Positions 43,412 through 51,594 of a stretch of 64,000 bases of DNA are shown in pieces (the first letter of the stretch is position 1; each line of letters begins with the position of its first letter). The notes beneath the pieces were generated by a model. The model was not told the origin of the DNA, did no database searches, and saw nothing but the letters and a program-made list of their open reading frames with translations. Source of the stretch: Nocardioides gansuensis (GTDB taxonomy: Bacteria; Actinomycetota; Actinomycetes; Propionibacteriales; Nocardioidaceae); NCBI RefSeq assembly GCF_003076135.1, contig NZ_QDGZ01000001.1:1-64000 (forward strand), written 5' to 3'. The translations under genes were made by a program, and so were the position numbers.

Positions 43412-44251
43412 TCAGCCCTTGACTGCACCCAGGGTCATCCCGGCCACGATGTAGCGCTGGAGGAGAAGGGTCAGCAGGATCACTGGGAGTGAGTAGACCG
43501 TGGCGAGCGCTGTCATCGCTCCCCACTCCAGACCGAACTGGGTCTGGAAGTTCGCGATCACCAGCGGCGTGGTCTGTGCCCGGATGGCGGTGAGCAGCAG
43601 GGCGAAGAGGAACTCGTTCCACGAAGCCAGGAAGGCGAAGATGGCGGTGACCGCGACCCCGCCCCGGACCACGGGGAGGATGATGTACCACAGCGCGGCG
43701 AGCCGGCCCGCGCCGTCCACCCGTGCCGCCTCGTCCAGCTCGTCGGGAACCGACTCGAGGAAGCTCGACATCAGCCAGATCGAGAGTGGCAGTGAGATGG
43801 TCGTGTGCGCGATCGCAACCCCGGTGGGGGTGTCGGTCAGCCCCAACGCCCGCATCATGCCCACCATCGGGACCCCGATGGCGACGGGAGGGATCATCCG
43901 CGTCACGAGGGCCGCCATCACGAAGACGCGGCCGCTGACGGTGCGGAACCTGGTCACGCCGTACGCCGCCGGCACTGCCAGGACCAGGGAGAGCACAGTG
44001 CTGATCGTGGCGGCACTGACGCTGTTGATGAAGGAGGCGAGGACCCCTTCTCGGCTCAGCGCCCTCTCGTAGTTGGCCAGCGTCCACTCATCCGGGAGGA
44101 CCTTGGGCGGGACGGCGAGCGCATCCAGCGGGGTCTTGAACGAGGTGAGCAGCAGGTAGAGGAACGGGAAGGCGTAGAGGACCACCATCGAGCCGAGGAG
44201 GAACCACAGCAGCAGGCGGGTTGGGGTCTTGCGTACCTCGAGCGTGCTCAT
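43412..44251 (-). CDS. sugar ABC transporter permease, MalG type
   Basis: 279 residues with six helices (LLLWFLLGSMVVLYAFPFLY first). The EAA loop reads ELDEAARVDGAGRLAALWYI. ATG 44251 overlaps the upstream MalF stop as ATGA and has GGGAGG upstream. It forms the locus 2 permease dimer with the next gene. No ATPase gene is present. Confidence 0.93.
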   Translation of the reverse strand: MSTLEVRKTPTRLLLWFLLGSMVVLYAFPFLYLLLTSFKTPLDALAVPPKVLPDEWTLANYERALSREGVLASFINSVSAATISTVLSLVLAVPAAYGVTRFRTVSGRVFVMAALVTRMIPPVAIGVPMVGMMRALGLTDTPTGVAIAHTTISLPLSIWLMSSFLESVPDELDEAARVDGAGRLAALWYIILPVVRGGVAVTAIFAFLASWNEFLFALLLTAIRAQTTPLVIANFQTQFGLEWGAMTALATVYSLPVILLTLLLQRYIVAGMTLGAVKG

Positions 44252-45219
44252 GCTTGCCTCCCACCGGGTCGCCAGATGAGTCCGACCGCGACGACGGCCA
44301 CCACGAGCATCGCGACGAGATAGAGGGTGCCCATGGCGCTGGCGGTGCCGGGCTCCCCGAAACGAACCATGGTCTGGTAGATCAGCAGGCTGAGGGTCTC
44401 GGTGGAGTTCTGCGGCCCGCCCCCGGTCTGGATCAGGATGATGTCGAACGCCTTCGCGGCGTCGACGCCGCGCACCACGAGGGCCACGGCGATCACCGGC
44501 CGCAGCAGCGGCAGGATGATGCGGAACAGGGTTGAGACGGGGCCGGCGCCGTCGATCCGGGCGGCCTCGATGATGTCCCCGGGGATGTTCTGCAGTCCCG
44601 CGAAGAGGACGAGGGTCATGAACGACGTGGTCAGCCAGATGTCGGGCACCGCGACCGCGAACAGGGCGATCGAGGAGTCGCTGAGCCAGCCGATGTCGTT
44701 GCGGTCGTTCAGGATGCCGAGGCGGAAGAGAAGCTCGTTGACGATGCCGAAGTTGTCGATGAGCAGGAAGCGCCACAGCAAGCCGGCGACGATGGGCGCG
44801 ATCATCAGCGGGTACAGGAACGCCGTGCGCAGGATGCGGGATCGATTGCCCAGGCTGTTGAAGAGGAGTGCGGCGGCCAGGCCGAGCACGAACTCGAAGG
44901 TGACCACGAGCGTGGTGTAGCCGAGGGTTCGGGCCGCGGCCGCCTGGAACGCCGACGAGCCGAGGACATCGACATAGTTGTCGAGACCGACGAAGGTGCG
45001 CGGGCCGCCGGCAATCGGGGAGATCTCGAAGAAGCTGTCGACGACCAGCTTGACGAGCGGCCAGGCCACGAACGCGAGCATGAACAGTGCGGCCGGGATC
45101 ATCAGCAGGAGCGCGAAGCGCCGGTCATCGATGCGGGAGCCCTTGCCAGGTCGCCTGCCGTGCTCCGCGCGGGTCGGGCGGGGCAGGGTGGTGACCTGCC
45201 CTGGTTCGCTGACGCTCAT
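44248..45219 (-). CDS. sugar ABC transporter permease, MalF type
   Basis: 323 residues with a basic cytoplasmic N-terminus and six helices (LLLMIPAALFMLAFVAWPLV first). The EAA loop is IIEAARIDGAGPVSTLFRII. ATG 45219 follows GGAGAGAC. Its nearest relative in the window is the MalF of locus 1, in line with duplication or parallel acquisition of the transporter set. Confidence 0.93.
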   Translation of the reverse strand: MSVSEPGQVTTLPRPTRAEHGRRPGKGSRIDDRRFALLLMIPAALFMLAFVAWPLVKLVVDSFFEISPIAGGPRTFVGLDNYVDVLGSSAFQAAAARTLGYTTLVVTFEFVLGLAAALLFNSLGNRSRILRTAFLYPLMIAPIVAGLLWRFLLIDNFGIVNELLFRLGILNDRNDIGWLSDSSIALFAVAVPDIWLTTSFMTLVLFAGLQNIPGDIIEAARIDGAGPVSTLFRIILPLLRPVIAVALVVRGVDAAKAFDIILIQTGGGPQNSTETLSLLIYQTMVRFGEPGTASAMGTLYLVAMLVVAVVAVGLIWRPGGRQA

Positions 45220-45305
45220 GTCTCTCCTCTCAGGGGCGGAACGAGCGGGAATGGGGTGTCCGGTCGACGCCCGCCTTGACGGAGGCGGGCGCCGACCGGG
45301 AGTGG

Positions 45306-46631
45306 TCAGCCGAGGATTTCCTCGATCTGGGCCTTGGCCTCGTCGAGCAGGGCCTGGTTGTCGGCTCCCGGCTCCACAGCCTTCTGGAGCATCGGGATCA
45401 GTGCCGTGTCGACGATCTGCTGCCACTTGGCGTTGGCCGGCCGCGGCATGGTGGCAGGACCCTCGAGGGTGGCGATCAGCGCCTCGAAGTGCTCGTAGCC
45501 CGGCTGGTCGGCGTACTTCTCGAAGGCCGACTTGCGTGCCGCGAGCCCCAGCGCGGAGTCGATGCTCAGGTCGTTGTGGTCATAGGCGAACTGGATGAAC
45601 TCCTGGGCGAGCTCCTTGTTGTCCCCCGCCTTGGGGATCGAGAGGTACCAGTTGCCCGGCACGGCGCCGATACCAGCATCTCCTGCGATCATCGGCGCGG
45701 CGCCCACCTTGCCCTTGACCTTCGAGTCTTCAGGGATCTGGGGATACGCGTGTGCCCAGAACTTCGTCATCGCCACCTGGCCCTGGTTGAACAGGTTCTG
45801 CGCTGCAGCCCAGTCGACCTGGGACGCACCCTCGGGCGCATCCGCCACGGCCTCGGTGTAGAAGTCCAGGGCGGCCAGGTGCTCGGCGTTGTCGATGATG
45901 ACGTTGCCGTCCGCGTCGAGAACCATGCCGGGCGAGCCAGCCTGCGCGACATGTGCCAGCCACTCCGTCTCGACCGCACCCTTGACGTCGGTGCCGTAGA
46001 GGTCGGTCGTGCCGTCGCCGTCGGTGTCCTGGGTGAAGAACGCCGCCATGTCCTGGAACTGCTGCCAGTCGGTCGGGGGCGCCAGCGGGTAACCGTACTC
46101 CTTCTCGAAGGCAGCCTGCTGCTTGGGGTCCTCGAACAGGTCGGTGCGGTAGAACAGGATCTCCGCGTTGGTCCACACCGGCATCCCGACGAACGTGCCG
46201 TCGACCTGGGCCTCTTCGACCAGCGCCGGGAAGAGGTCCGCCTGGACCTCGTCGGTGAACATGTCGTCCAGGGGCTCGACCCCGTCCGCGAACCCGGTCA
46301 GCCAGATGGCGTCCAGGGCCGCGACGTCGAACGACACCGACCCCGAGGAGAACTCACTCGAGAGCCGGTCGTACAACCCGTCGTAGGGCAGCTCGACCAG
46401 CGAGACCTTCGTGCCGGTCTCCTCAGTGAACGCCTCGGCCACCGGTTCGAGCTCGGCCTTGCCGCCGCCCTCGACCAGGACCGTGACCGTCTCGGCCCCG
46501 TCACTCGACGACGCGTTCCCGCCTGCGCCGCAGGCAGCCATCCCAGCCGCCATCACGAGCGCTGTTGCCGCGGCTCCCATCGTGCGGCCGAACCTCGGCC
46601 GAAGCGCTACTTCCGGAAGTCCATGTCCCAT
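45306..46631 (-). CDS. sugar-binding lipoprotein of ABC transporter (family 1 SBP)
   Basis: 441 residues. The signal peptide ends with lipobox MAAC (Cys near residue 34). The body is typical of family-1 SBPs (VEGGGKAELEPVAEAFTEET, MPVWTNAEILFYRTDLFED, VGAAPMIAGDAGIGAVPGNW). ATG 46631 follows AAGGG by seven bases. It is the first gene of locus 2 and lies directly behind the operator pair, so it should be strongly induced by the substrate. Confidence 0.93.
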   Translation of the reverse strand: MGHGLPEVALRPRFGRTMGAAATALVMAAGMAACGAGGNASSSDGAETVTVLVEGGGKAELEPVAEAFTEETGTKVSLVELPYDGLYDRLSSEFSSGSVSFDVAALDAIWLTGFADGVEPLDDMFTDEVQADLFPALVEEAQVDGTFVGMPVWTNAEILFYRTDLFEDPKQQAAFEKEYGYPLAPPTDWQQFQDMAAFFTQDTDGDGTTDLYGTDVKGAVETEWLAHVAQAGSPGMVLDADGNVIIDNAEHLAALDFYTEAVADAPEGASQVDWAAAQNLFNQGQVAMTKFWAHAYPQIPEDSKVKGKVGAAPMIAGDAGIGAVPGNWYLSIPKAGDNKELAQEFIQFAYDHNDLSIDSALGLAARKSAFEKYADQPGYEHFEALIATLEGPATMPRPANAKWQQIVDTALIPMLQKAVEPGADNQALLDEAKAQIEEILG

Positions 46632-46664
46632 CGCATTGCCCTTATCTGTGTGCCCGAGGAGGTT

Positions 46665-46693
46665 GCCTAATCGTTTAGGCTAAACGTTTAGGC
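46665..46693 (-). promoter_or_regulatory. tandem LacI-type operators of locus 2
   Basis: Two 16-base palindromes overlap by three bases: GCCTAATCGTTTAGGC (46665-46680) and GGCTAAACGTTTAGGC (46678-46693). Both have a central CG and near-perfect symmetry. They lie 34-62 bases upstream of the binding-protein start. The half-site CTAAACG differs from the TTAAGCG-type half-site at locus 1, which would keep the two paralogous repressors apart. Confidence 0.8.
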
Positions 46694-46805
46694 AAAGGTA
46701 GATGTGACTGCGATCACGTGTCAATGCCCAAGGCGGGCGGATCTCGTGATCGTGGCCGCACCAGTCACCGTCAGGGACCAGAGATCAGGAGGGGAGGCCC
46801 CTGGA

Positions 46806-46862
46806 AGTGCCAGGTACCGGAGGGTGACCTGCGGTCTCACGTGGGGGAGCCCAGGGGACCCG
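46806..46862 (-). repeat. degenerate copy of the tRNA-Ala 3' end and its terminator
   Basis: This stretch aligns without gaps to 54138-54194 at about 79 percent identity by eye (12 or so mismatches in 57). It includes TGACCTGCGGT, GGAGCC and AGGGGAC. The match covers the last 22 nt of tRNA-Ala(TGC) and the hairpin just beyond it; here the hairpin is broken by substitutions. Orientation is the same as the tRNA. It may be an old attachment-site duplicate or a decayed tRNA duplication. Confidence 0.6.
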
Positions 46863-46890
46863 CGGTGAGGCGCACCCATGAGTAGCCGCG

Positions 46891-46919
46891 GATGCGGCGG
46901 CCCTCCCCGCCGCCGCATC
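46891..46919. terminator. 11-bp perfect hairpin after the ROK gene
   Basis: GATGCGGCGGC and GCCGCCGCATC are separated by 7 bases, ending six bases before the ROK stop codon on the minus strand. It is a probable terminator for the ROK transcript. Confidence 0.75.
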
Positions 46920-46924
46920 TCCCA

Positions 46925-48094
46925 TCAGAAGGCAGGCACGGATTGTTCTGCAGGCTGGCCTCGACGACGTGCCTCGAGTACCGCGGCTCGTAGCCGGTCC
47001 CGAGCCAACGTCAGGCCCGCGTACGCGGCGCCTCGAGCCGTCGACAGACCGAGGACGTGTGTCACCGCTTTGATCTCTGGGACTGTTGGATGGCTCTTGT
47101 CGAGTCTTCCGCGCAGCTCGGGCAGTACCTCGTCGACGAGCGGGCGCAATCGGCCCACGAAGTACACCGATTCAGGGTCTAGCGTCACGGCAACGGCACT
47201 GACAGCAGTCACGAGCGCCGTGGTGAACGCCTCCAGCACCTCGGCGCGCGCCACCTCGTTGTGCGGCTCCAGCCAGAGATCGTCGATGCGCTGAAGGTTG
47301 AGCCCCCGCCCGCGAGCGAACCGTAGAAGCCCGCTCGTGCTCAGCAGCCCGTCCAGGGTCTCGTTGTCGACCCCGGAGAAGAGCACGCCGAAGTCCCCGA
47401 AGAAAGAGGTGCGCCCACGGACGAGCTCGTGATCCGTGCAACTTGCGAAGTTCAGGATGCTGCTGACGTTGAAGAGCGCGGCGTTCCTGATGGTGGCGTC
47501 ATCGATCATGATGCCCAGCAAGGCGGAATTGGCGTCACTCTCGAGCAGCATCGGAGCGTCGACCAGGTCTTCGAGGCTCCGATGCAGCTCGGCGCCCGCG
47601 AAGATCTTCATCGACTCCGCGGGACCGAAGATTTCCCTGCCGTCGCGGACACGGCCGGGGACCGCGACGACAATCTGTCGTAAGGGCCCCTCCGCTGACT
47701 CGCAGGCCCGCGCGATCAGGTCGACCAGCCATACGGCGGCGCTCCTGACGTCGGGGTGGTCGACCGTCGGGACAATCACGTGCTCGATCTCGCGACCCCT
47801 GAGGTCTGTCACCATGGCGCCCGTGGTCTGCGCGCCGAAACTGACACCAACGACGTGGCCGGCCGTCCGGGGCACGTCGACATACGTGGATCGACGGCCG
47901 CGGCCGCTGATCGCATCGACTCCGCCGTCGATGACGAAGCCATCGGCGCGAACATCCTCCACCGCCCTGTACACCGTGGCCTTGCTCAAGCCCGTCAGCT
48001 CGATGAGCTCGTTGCGCGTCACGGGCGCCCGGGAGAGGACCACGTCAAGGACCGACGCCTTGGTGTAGTCCCGTGACGTGGGGTTGCTGCTCAC
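46925..48094 (-). CDS. ROK-family transcriptional regulator
   Basis: 389 residues. The N-terminal winged HTH reads PVTRNELIELTGLSKATVYR (about 24-43), and a ROK kinase-like domain follows (GHVVGVSFGAQTTGAMVTDL, VVAVPGRVRDG, DANSALLGIMIDD). ROK regulators usually bind sugars or sugar phosphates. The zinc-binding Cys cluster of ROK sugar kinases is not apparent, so it is a sensor rather than an enzyme. It sits downstream of the broken GntR-type gene and may now control the catabolic genes to its right. Confidence 0.88.
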   Translation of the reverse strand: MSSNPTSRDYTKASVLDVVLSRAPVTRNELIELTGLSKATVYRAVEDVRADGFVIDGGVDAISGRGRRSTYVDVPRTAGHVVGVSFGAQTTGAMVTDLRGREIEHVIVPTVDHPDVRSAAVWLVDLIARACESAEGPLRQIVVAVPGRVRDGREIFGPAESMKIFAGAELHRSLEDLVDAPMLLESDANSALLGIMIDDATIRNAALFNVSSILNFASCTDHELVRGRTSFFGDFGVLFSGVDNETLDGLLSTSGLLRFARGRGLNLQRIDDLWLEPHNEVARAEVLEAFTTALVTAVSAVAVTLDPESVYFVGRLRPLVDEVLPELRGRLDKSHPTVPEIKAVTHVLGLSTARGAAYAGLTLARDRLRAAVLEARRRGQPAEQSVPAF

Positions 48095-48194
48095 CGCATC
48101 ACCCTAGCGAGCCCGATTCGCCGAGTGAGCCGATCCGGGCCTGCCGGCATCGCTCACTTCCCGGGTCCGGGCACGAGCGTCGTCCGCTCAGTCA

Positions 48195-48758
48195 TCACAG
48201 TTCCCTGGCTGCTGACGACAGCGCCTGATCTGCGTCGCCTTGGCGGACGGCATGGGCGATCTTGCGGTGTCCCGCGACGACGTCCTCGCGAGTCCGTCCG
48301 GCGGAGACCATGCCGAGACAGACCCGCATCTCGGGGGAGACGACGGTGGTGAACATGCGCTGCAGCCGCGGGCTCCCCGTGGCTGCGACGAGCGCCGTGT
48401 GGAACTCGATGTCGAACGTGCCGACCGCTGCCCAGTCGCCGGCCGCTGCGGCCGTCTCCATCTGGGTGACGTACTTGTCCAACGCTTCGTACGCCGTCTC
48501 CATGAGGCCTCGAGCGATGATCGCCCGGATTGCCGCTGACTCGAGCGCGCCGCGGGCAAGGTAGCCGTCGGCGACGTCCTGATCGGTGAGGACCGGGACA
48601 AGGACGCCTCGCTGCGGCTTACTTGCCAGGGGCAGGGCTGCCGACAGGCCGGTCAACCCTGCCCCGACCACCGGCAGGTCCACATCGCCGCCGACCTCGG
48701 TGGTGGACCGGTCCGGTCCCTGACAGGAGGTGTCGAGCCAGTACGGCGTGAGCTTCAT
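48195..48758 (-). pseudogene. chimera of an FAD amine oxidoreductase N-terminus and a GntR/FCD regulator C-terminus
   Basis: 187 residues in one open frame. Residues 1 to about 45 (MKLTPYWLDTSCQGPDR, then VDLPVVGAGLTGLSAALPLA) are the start of a DAO-type oxidoreductase such as gamma-glutamylputrescine oxidase, ending just after its FAD dinucleotide motif. From about residue 50 the sequence is the end of a GntR winged helix (RGVLVPVLTDQDVADGY) and an FCD effector domain (FDIEFHTALVAATGSPRLQR, VVAGHRKIAHAVRQGDADQA). The junction lies near 48610. Neither protein can work: the regulator lacks DNA recognition and the oxidase lacks its catalytic body. An internal deletion between two neighbouring genes explains it best. 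Confidence 0.8.
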
Positions 48759-48814
48759 CGGTGGTTTCTCCAGTACTCGTCGACCCGCGTGGTCTCAGCG
48801 GGCATGCCGGGGCG

Positions 48815-50356
48815 CTAGCTGACAGTGAGCTCTGAGGTGAGCGCGTAGAAGTTGAGCGGGTGCTGCTCGAAGTTCTCGACTCGAGCCGTCGTACCCACTA
48901 CTGCGGACTCGTGCACAAGGAACACGTTGACCGCCTCGGACTGGAGCCGCTCCGCGAGCTCGGCGTAGGTCTGGAACCGGGCGTCCTGGTCCTCCTCCTG
49001 GAGGGCCTGGTTGATGGAGGCGTCGGTCTCCGCATCGCAGTAGTGCGCGAGGTTGTAGCTGCCCTTGCAGGTGTAGTCCGCAGCCAGGTACCCAGCCGGA
49101 TCGCCCAGGTCGATCAGGTAGCCGCGCGAGAGCAGAAAGGCGTCGTAGTCGCCGGCCAAGACATCGGGCTCGAACGATGCGTATTCACCGGACTTGACCT
49201 TCACCTCGACGCCCAGCTCGCCGAGCTGGTCCTGGATCACCGTGGCGAGGTCGCCGAACTCCGGCCGGGAGTTGTAGGCCAGCAGCTCGATCGACAGCGT
49301 GCTCGGGTCCACGCCGGCCTCGTCGAGGAGACGCCTGGCCTCATCGAGGTCACGCGAGACCGGGGCGGCGCCTTCGGGCGCCCACGGCAGCTCCGGCGAG
49401 AACGGGCCGGTCGCGGGCGTCATCACGCCTTCGTAGATGCTCCCGGAGATGGCCTCGGTGTCGATCGCCTTCTGGATCGCCTGACGCACCAGCGGGTCGT
49501 CGAACGGCGGCCGGGAGTTGTTGAGCATCATCGCGGTCGTCCGGGGCATCTCGACCGTGCTGACCTCGACGTCGTCGTTGCCCTCGAGCTCGGCCATGCT
49601 GACCACCGGCAGGACGGGGGCGATGTCCACCTCCCCAGTCTGCAGCTGGGTGGCTCGTACGGCGCCGTCGACGATGTACCTGACCTCCGCGGTGGCGAGC
49701 GCCGGGGTGCCACCCCAATAGTCCTCGTTGCGCTCCAGGCTGAGCGACTGCTGGGGGATCTCCTCGACGATCTCAAACGGGCCGGTGCAGGTGCCTTTGA
49801 CGTCTAGCTGCTTCCCCTCGTAGGCCTTCGGGGCGAGGATGCCGGTGTTGGGGGTGGCCATCCGGTATGGGAGCAGCACGTCGGGCTGCTTGGTCCTGAT
49901 CCGGATCGCGGTCTCGTCCACCGCCTCCACCCCGGCCACCACGTCGGAGTTGAAGGAGCGGGCAGGCGTCTTGCGCTCCAGCAGGTGCGTCAGCGCTCCG
50001 GCCACCGCCTCGGCGTCCATCGGCGTGCCGTCCTGGAACTGCACGCCCTCGCGCAGCTGGAACTCCCACGCTGTCGGCTCCACCTGCTCCCACGTCGTCG
50101 CCAGCTTCTCTCCCAGGGACCCGTCGGACTCGTACTGCACGAGCGGTTCCAGGCAACCCGTCCGGGCGAGCGTGAAGGAGTCGTCCGTCTCCAGCGCCCA
50201 CGCAGCGATCGGCGGGTAGAACTCGGCATAGGCCACGTGCCCGTTGCCGGTGCCTTCGCCCTCGTTGGTCTGTCCGGCGTCGCCACCGCTCATGCCGCAT
50301 GCCGAGGCGGTCAGCGCGAGAACCGCCAGGCCACCTGCCAAACGCAATCGAGTCAT
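48815..50356 (-). CDS. family-5 (peptide/nickel-type) solute-binding lipoprotein
   Basis: 513 residues. The lipoprotein signal is LAGGLAVLALTASACGM. The SBP_bac_5 fold is clear: PTAWEFQLREGVQFQDGTPM, GTCTGPFEIVEEIPQQSLSL, DDPLVRQAIQKAIDTEAISG. The family binds peptides, opines, amino-alcohol glycosides or similar ligands. No Dpp/Opp-type permease or ATPase lies in the window, so it is either an orphan or the rest was lost or lies elsewhere. ATG 50356 places the signal peptide correctly. It lies in the same minus-strand run as the catabolic enzymes. Confidence 0.88.
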   Translation of the reverse strand: MTRLRLAGGLAVLALTASACGMSGGDAGQTNEGEGTGNGHVAYAEFYPPIAAWALETDDSFTLARTGCLEPLVQYESDGSLGEKLATTWEQVEPTAWEFQLREGVQFQDGTPMDAEAVAGALTHLLERKTPARSFNSDVVAGVEAVDETAIRIRTKQPDVLLPYRMATPNTGILAPKAYEGKQLDVKGTCTGPFEIVEEIPQQSLSLERNEDYWGGTPALATAEVRYIVDGAVRATQLQTGEVDIAPVLPVVSMAELEGNDDVEVSTVEMPRTTAMMLNNSRPPFDDPLVRQAIQKAIDTEAISGSIYEGVMTPATGPFSPELPWAPEGAAPVSRDLDEARRLLDEAGVDPSTLSIELLAYNSRPEFGDLATVIQDQLGELGVEVKVKSGEYASFEPDVLAGDYDAFLLSRGYLIDLGDPAGYLAADYTCKGSYNLAHYCDAETDASINQALQEEDQDARFQTYAELAERLQSEAVNVFLVHESAVVGTTARVENFEQHPLNFYALTSELTVS

Positions 50357-50500
50357 GTACTTGGTCCTTCGTTCGTGGGCGGGATCACGCTCACCCGCGT
50401 CAGTCTTGGTGTCGAGGTACTTCGCAGCCAGATGGCGTTTCACTGGTCGGGGCCGATCGGGTCGTCGATCGGCCAGCTTCCGGGTCCGTTCGGACCAACT

Positions 50501-51571
50501 TCATGAAGGGGGCTCCCGGAGTTGCGCGATGACGTCGTCCAGGGGTACGGCCATGGCCCGAGCCACGTTCGTCCAGTCGTCCTTGGCATGGGCCAGCAGG
50601 TAGTCGCGGCGTGCTGGGACACGCCCGGCACGCCAGTTGGTGATCAGCGCGCGCAGCGTGAGACGAGCCAGCGCCGCAACCGGCAGCAGGGGAAGCTCCG
50701 ATTCCTGGATCGGCCGTGCCTGCTCGTAGCCGGCGACGAAGCTGCAGGCCTCCCGCCACGGGCCGTCGGGCGCCCGTCCCAGCAGGTTCGCCAGCGTGAC
50801 GGCCGGGTCGAAGATCACGGCACTGCGCACGGTGTCACCGAAGTCGATGATGCCGGTGACGAAGTCGTGGCGCCGCGGGTCCACGACCACGTTGTGAGGG
50901 CTGTAGTCACCGTGGATCACCTGCGTCTCGAGATCACCCAGCCTCGGAACGACTGCTTCCTCGAAGAGCCGGAAGACCTCCTGTGCCAGGTGACGGTGCT
51001 CGGCGTTCGGCGTGTGCTCGACGAGTCCTGTCAGCTGGTGGAAATGCCGGATGTCCCACACCAGGACCCGCTGGTCGGCAGGGTGCGCGAACCCCGCGAG
51101 CGCCACGTCAACTCGCCCGAGCATCTCGCCCACCTTGGCGAGCTGATCCTGGTCCGGGTTCGTCCCGGCCAGGACGGGCCCATCCACGAAGGTGAACACC
51201 CGAAGGACTCGCGTCCTGCCGTCGTTCAGATCGATGTTGACGTGGTCGTCTCCGTCGACGGTCAGCTTCACCCGCTGGACCGGCAGTTCCGGAGCGTTGC
51301 CTTCGAGGAAGCGCATCGCGGCCGTCTGGAGCGCGACCACCAACTCTGGCTCGTCAGGTGGTGAGACCTTCACCAGGTAGCCCGACGAGTCGGTGCTGAT
51401 TCGGAACGTGTCGTCCTTCTCCGTGGCCAGTGGCTCGAGATCTCCGCTGACGTCGTAGTGGCGTTCCAGGAGGAGGCCCACCAGCATCGCGTCGATGGGC
51501 TGGTGAGACGACCCCAGGCCGCTCTCCTGGAGGAGCTGATGGGTGGGGCTCATGGGCGGTGAGGCGCTCAC
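50501..51571 (-). CDS. APH-family small-molecule kinase (hydroxylysine-kinase-like)
   Basis: 356 residues. The catalytic Brenner-type motif is VIHGDYSPHNVVVDP (near residue 218) and the metal-binding segment GIIDFGDTVRS follows. An N-lobe nucleotide-binding region precedes them (TFRISTDSSGYLVKVS). The GIIDFGD segment is typical of kinases paired or fused with class-III phospho-lyases. It probably phosphorylates a hydroxyl group of an amino alcohol or hydroxy-amino acid, with the PLP enzyme downstream in the pathway encoded next to it. GTG 51571 has AAGGGA six bases upstream. Confidence 0.85.
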   Translation of the reverse strand: MSASPPMSPTHQLLQESGLGSSHQPIDAMLVGLLLERHYDVSGDLEPLATEKDDTFRISTDSSGYLVKVSPPDEPELVVALQTAAMRFLEGNAPELPVQRVKLTVDGDDHVNIDLNDGRTRVLRVFTFVDGPVLAGTNPDQDQLAKVGEMLGRVDVALAGFAHPADQRVLVWDIRHFHQLTGLVEHTPNAEHRHLAQEVFRLFEEAVVPRLGDLETQVIHGDYSPHNVVVDPRRHDFVTGIIDFGDTVRSAVIFDPAVTLANLLGRAPDGPWREACSFVAGYEQARPIQESELPLLPVAALARLTLRALITNWRAGRVPARRDYLLAHAKDDWTNVARAMAVPLDDVIAQLREPPS

Positions 51572-51594
51572 TGTCAGTCCCTTCTGCCCGCCCG

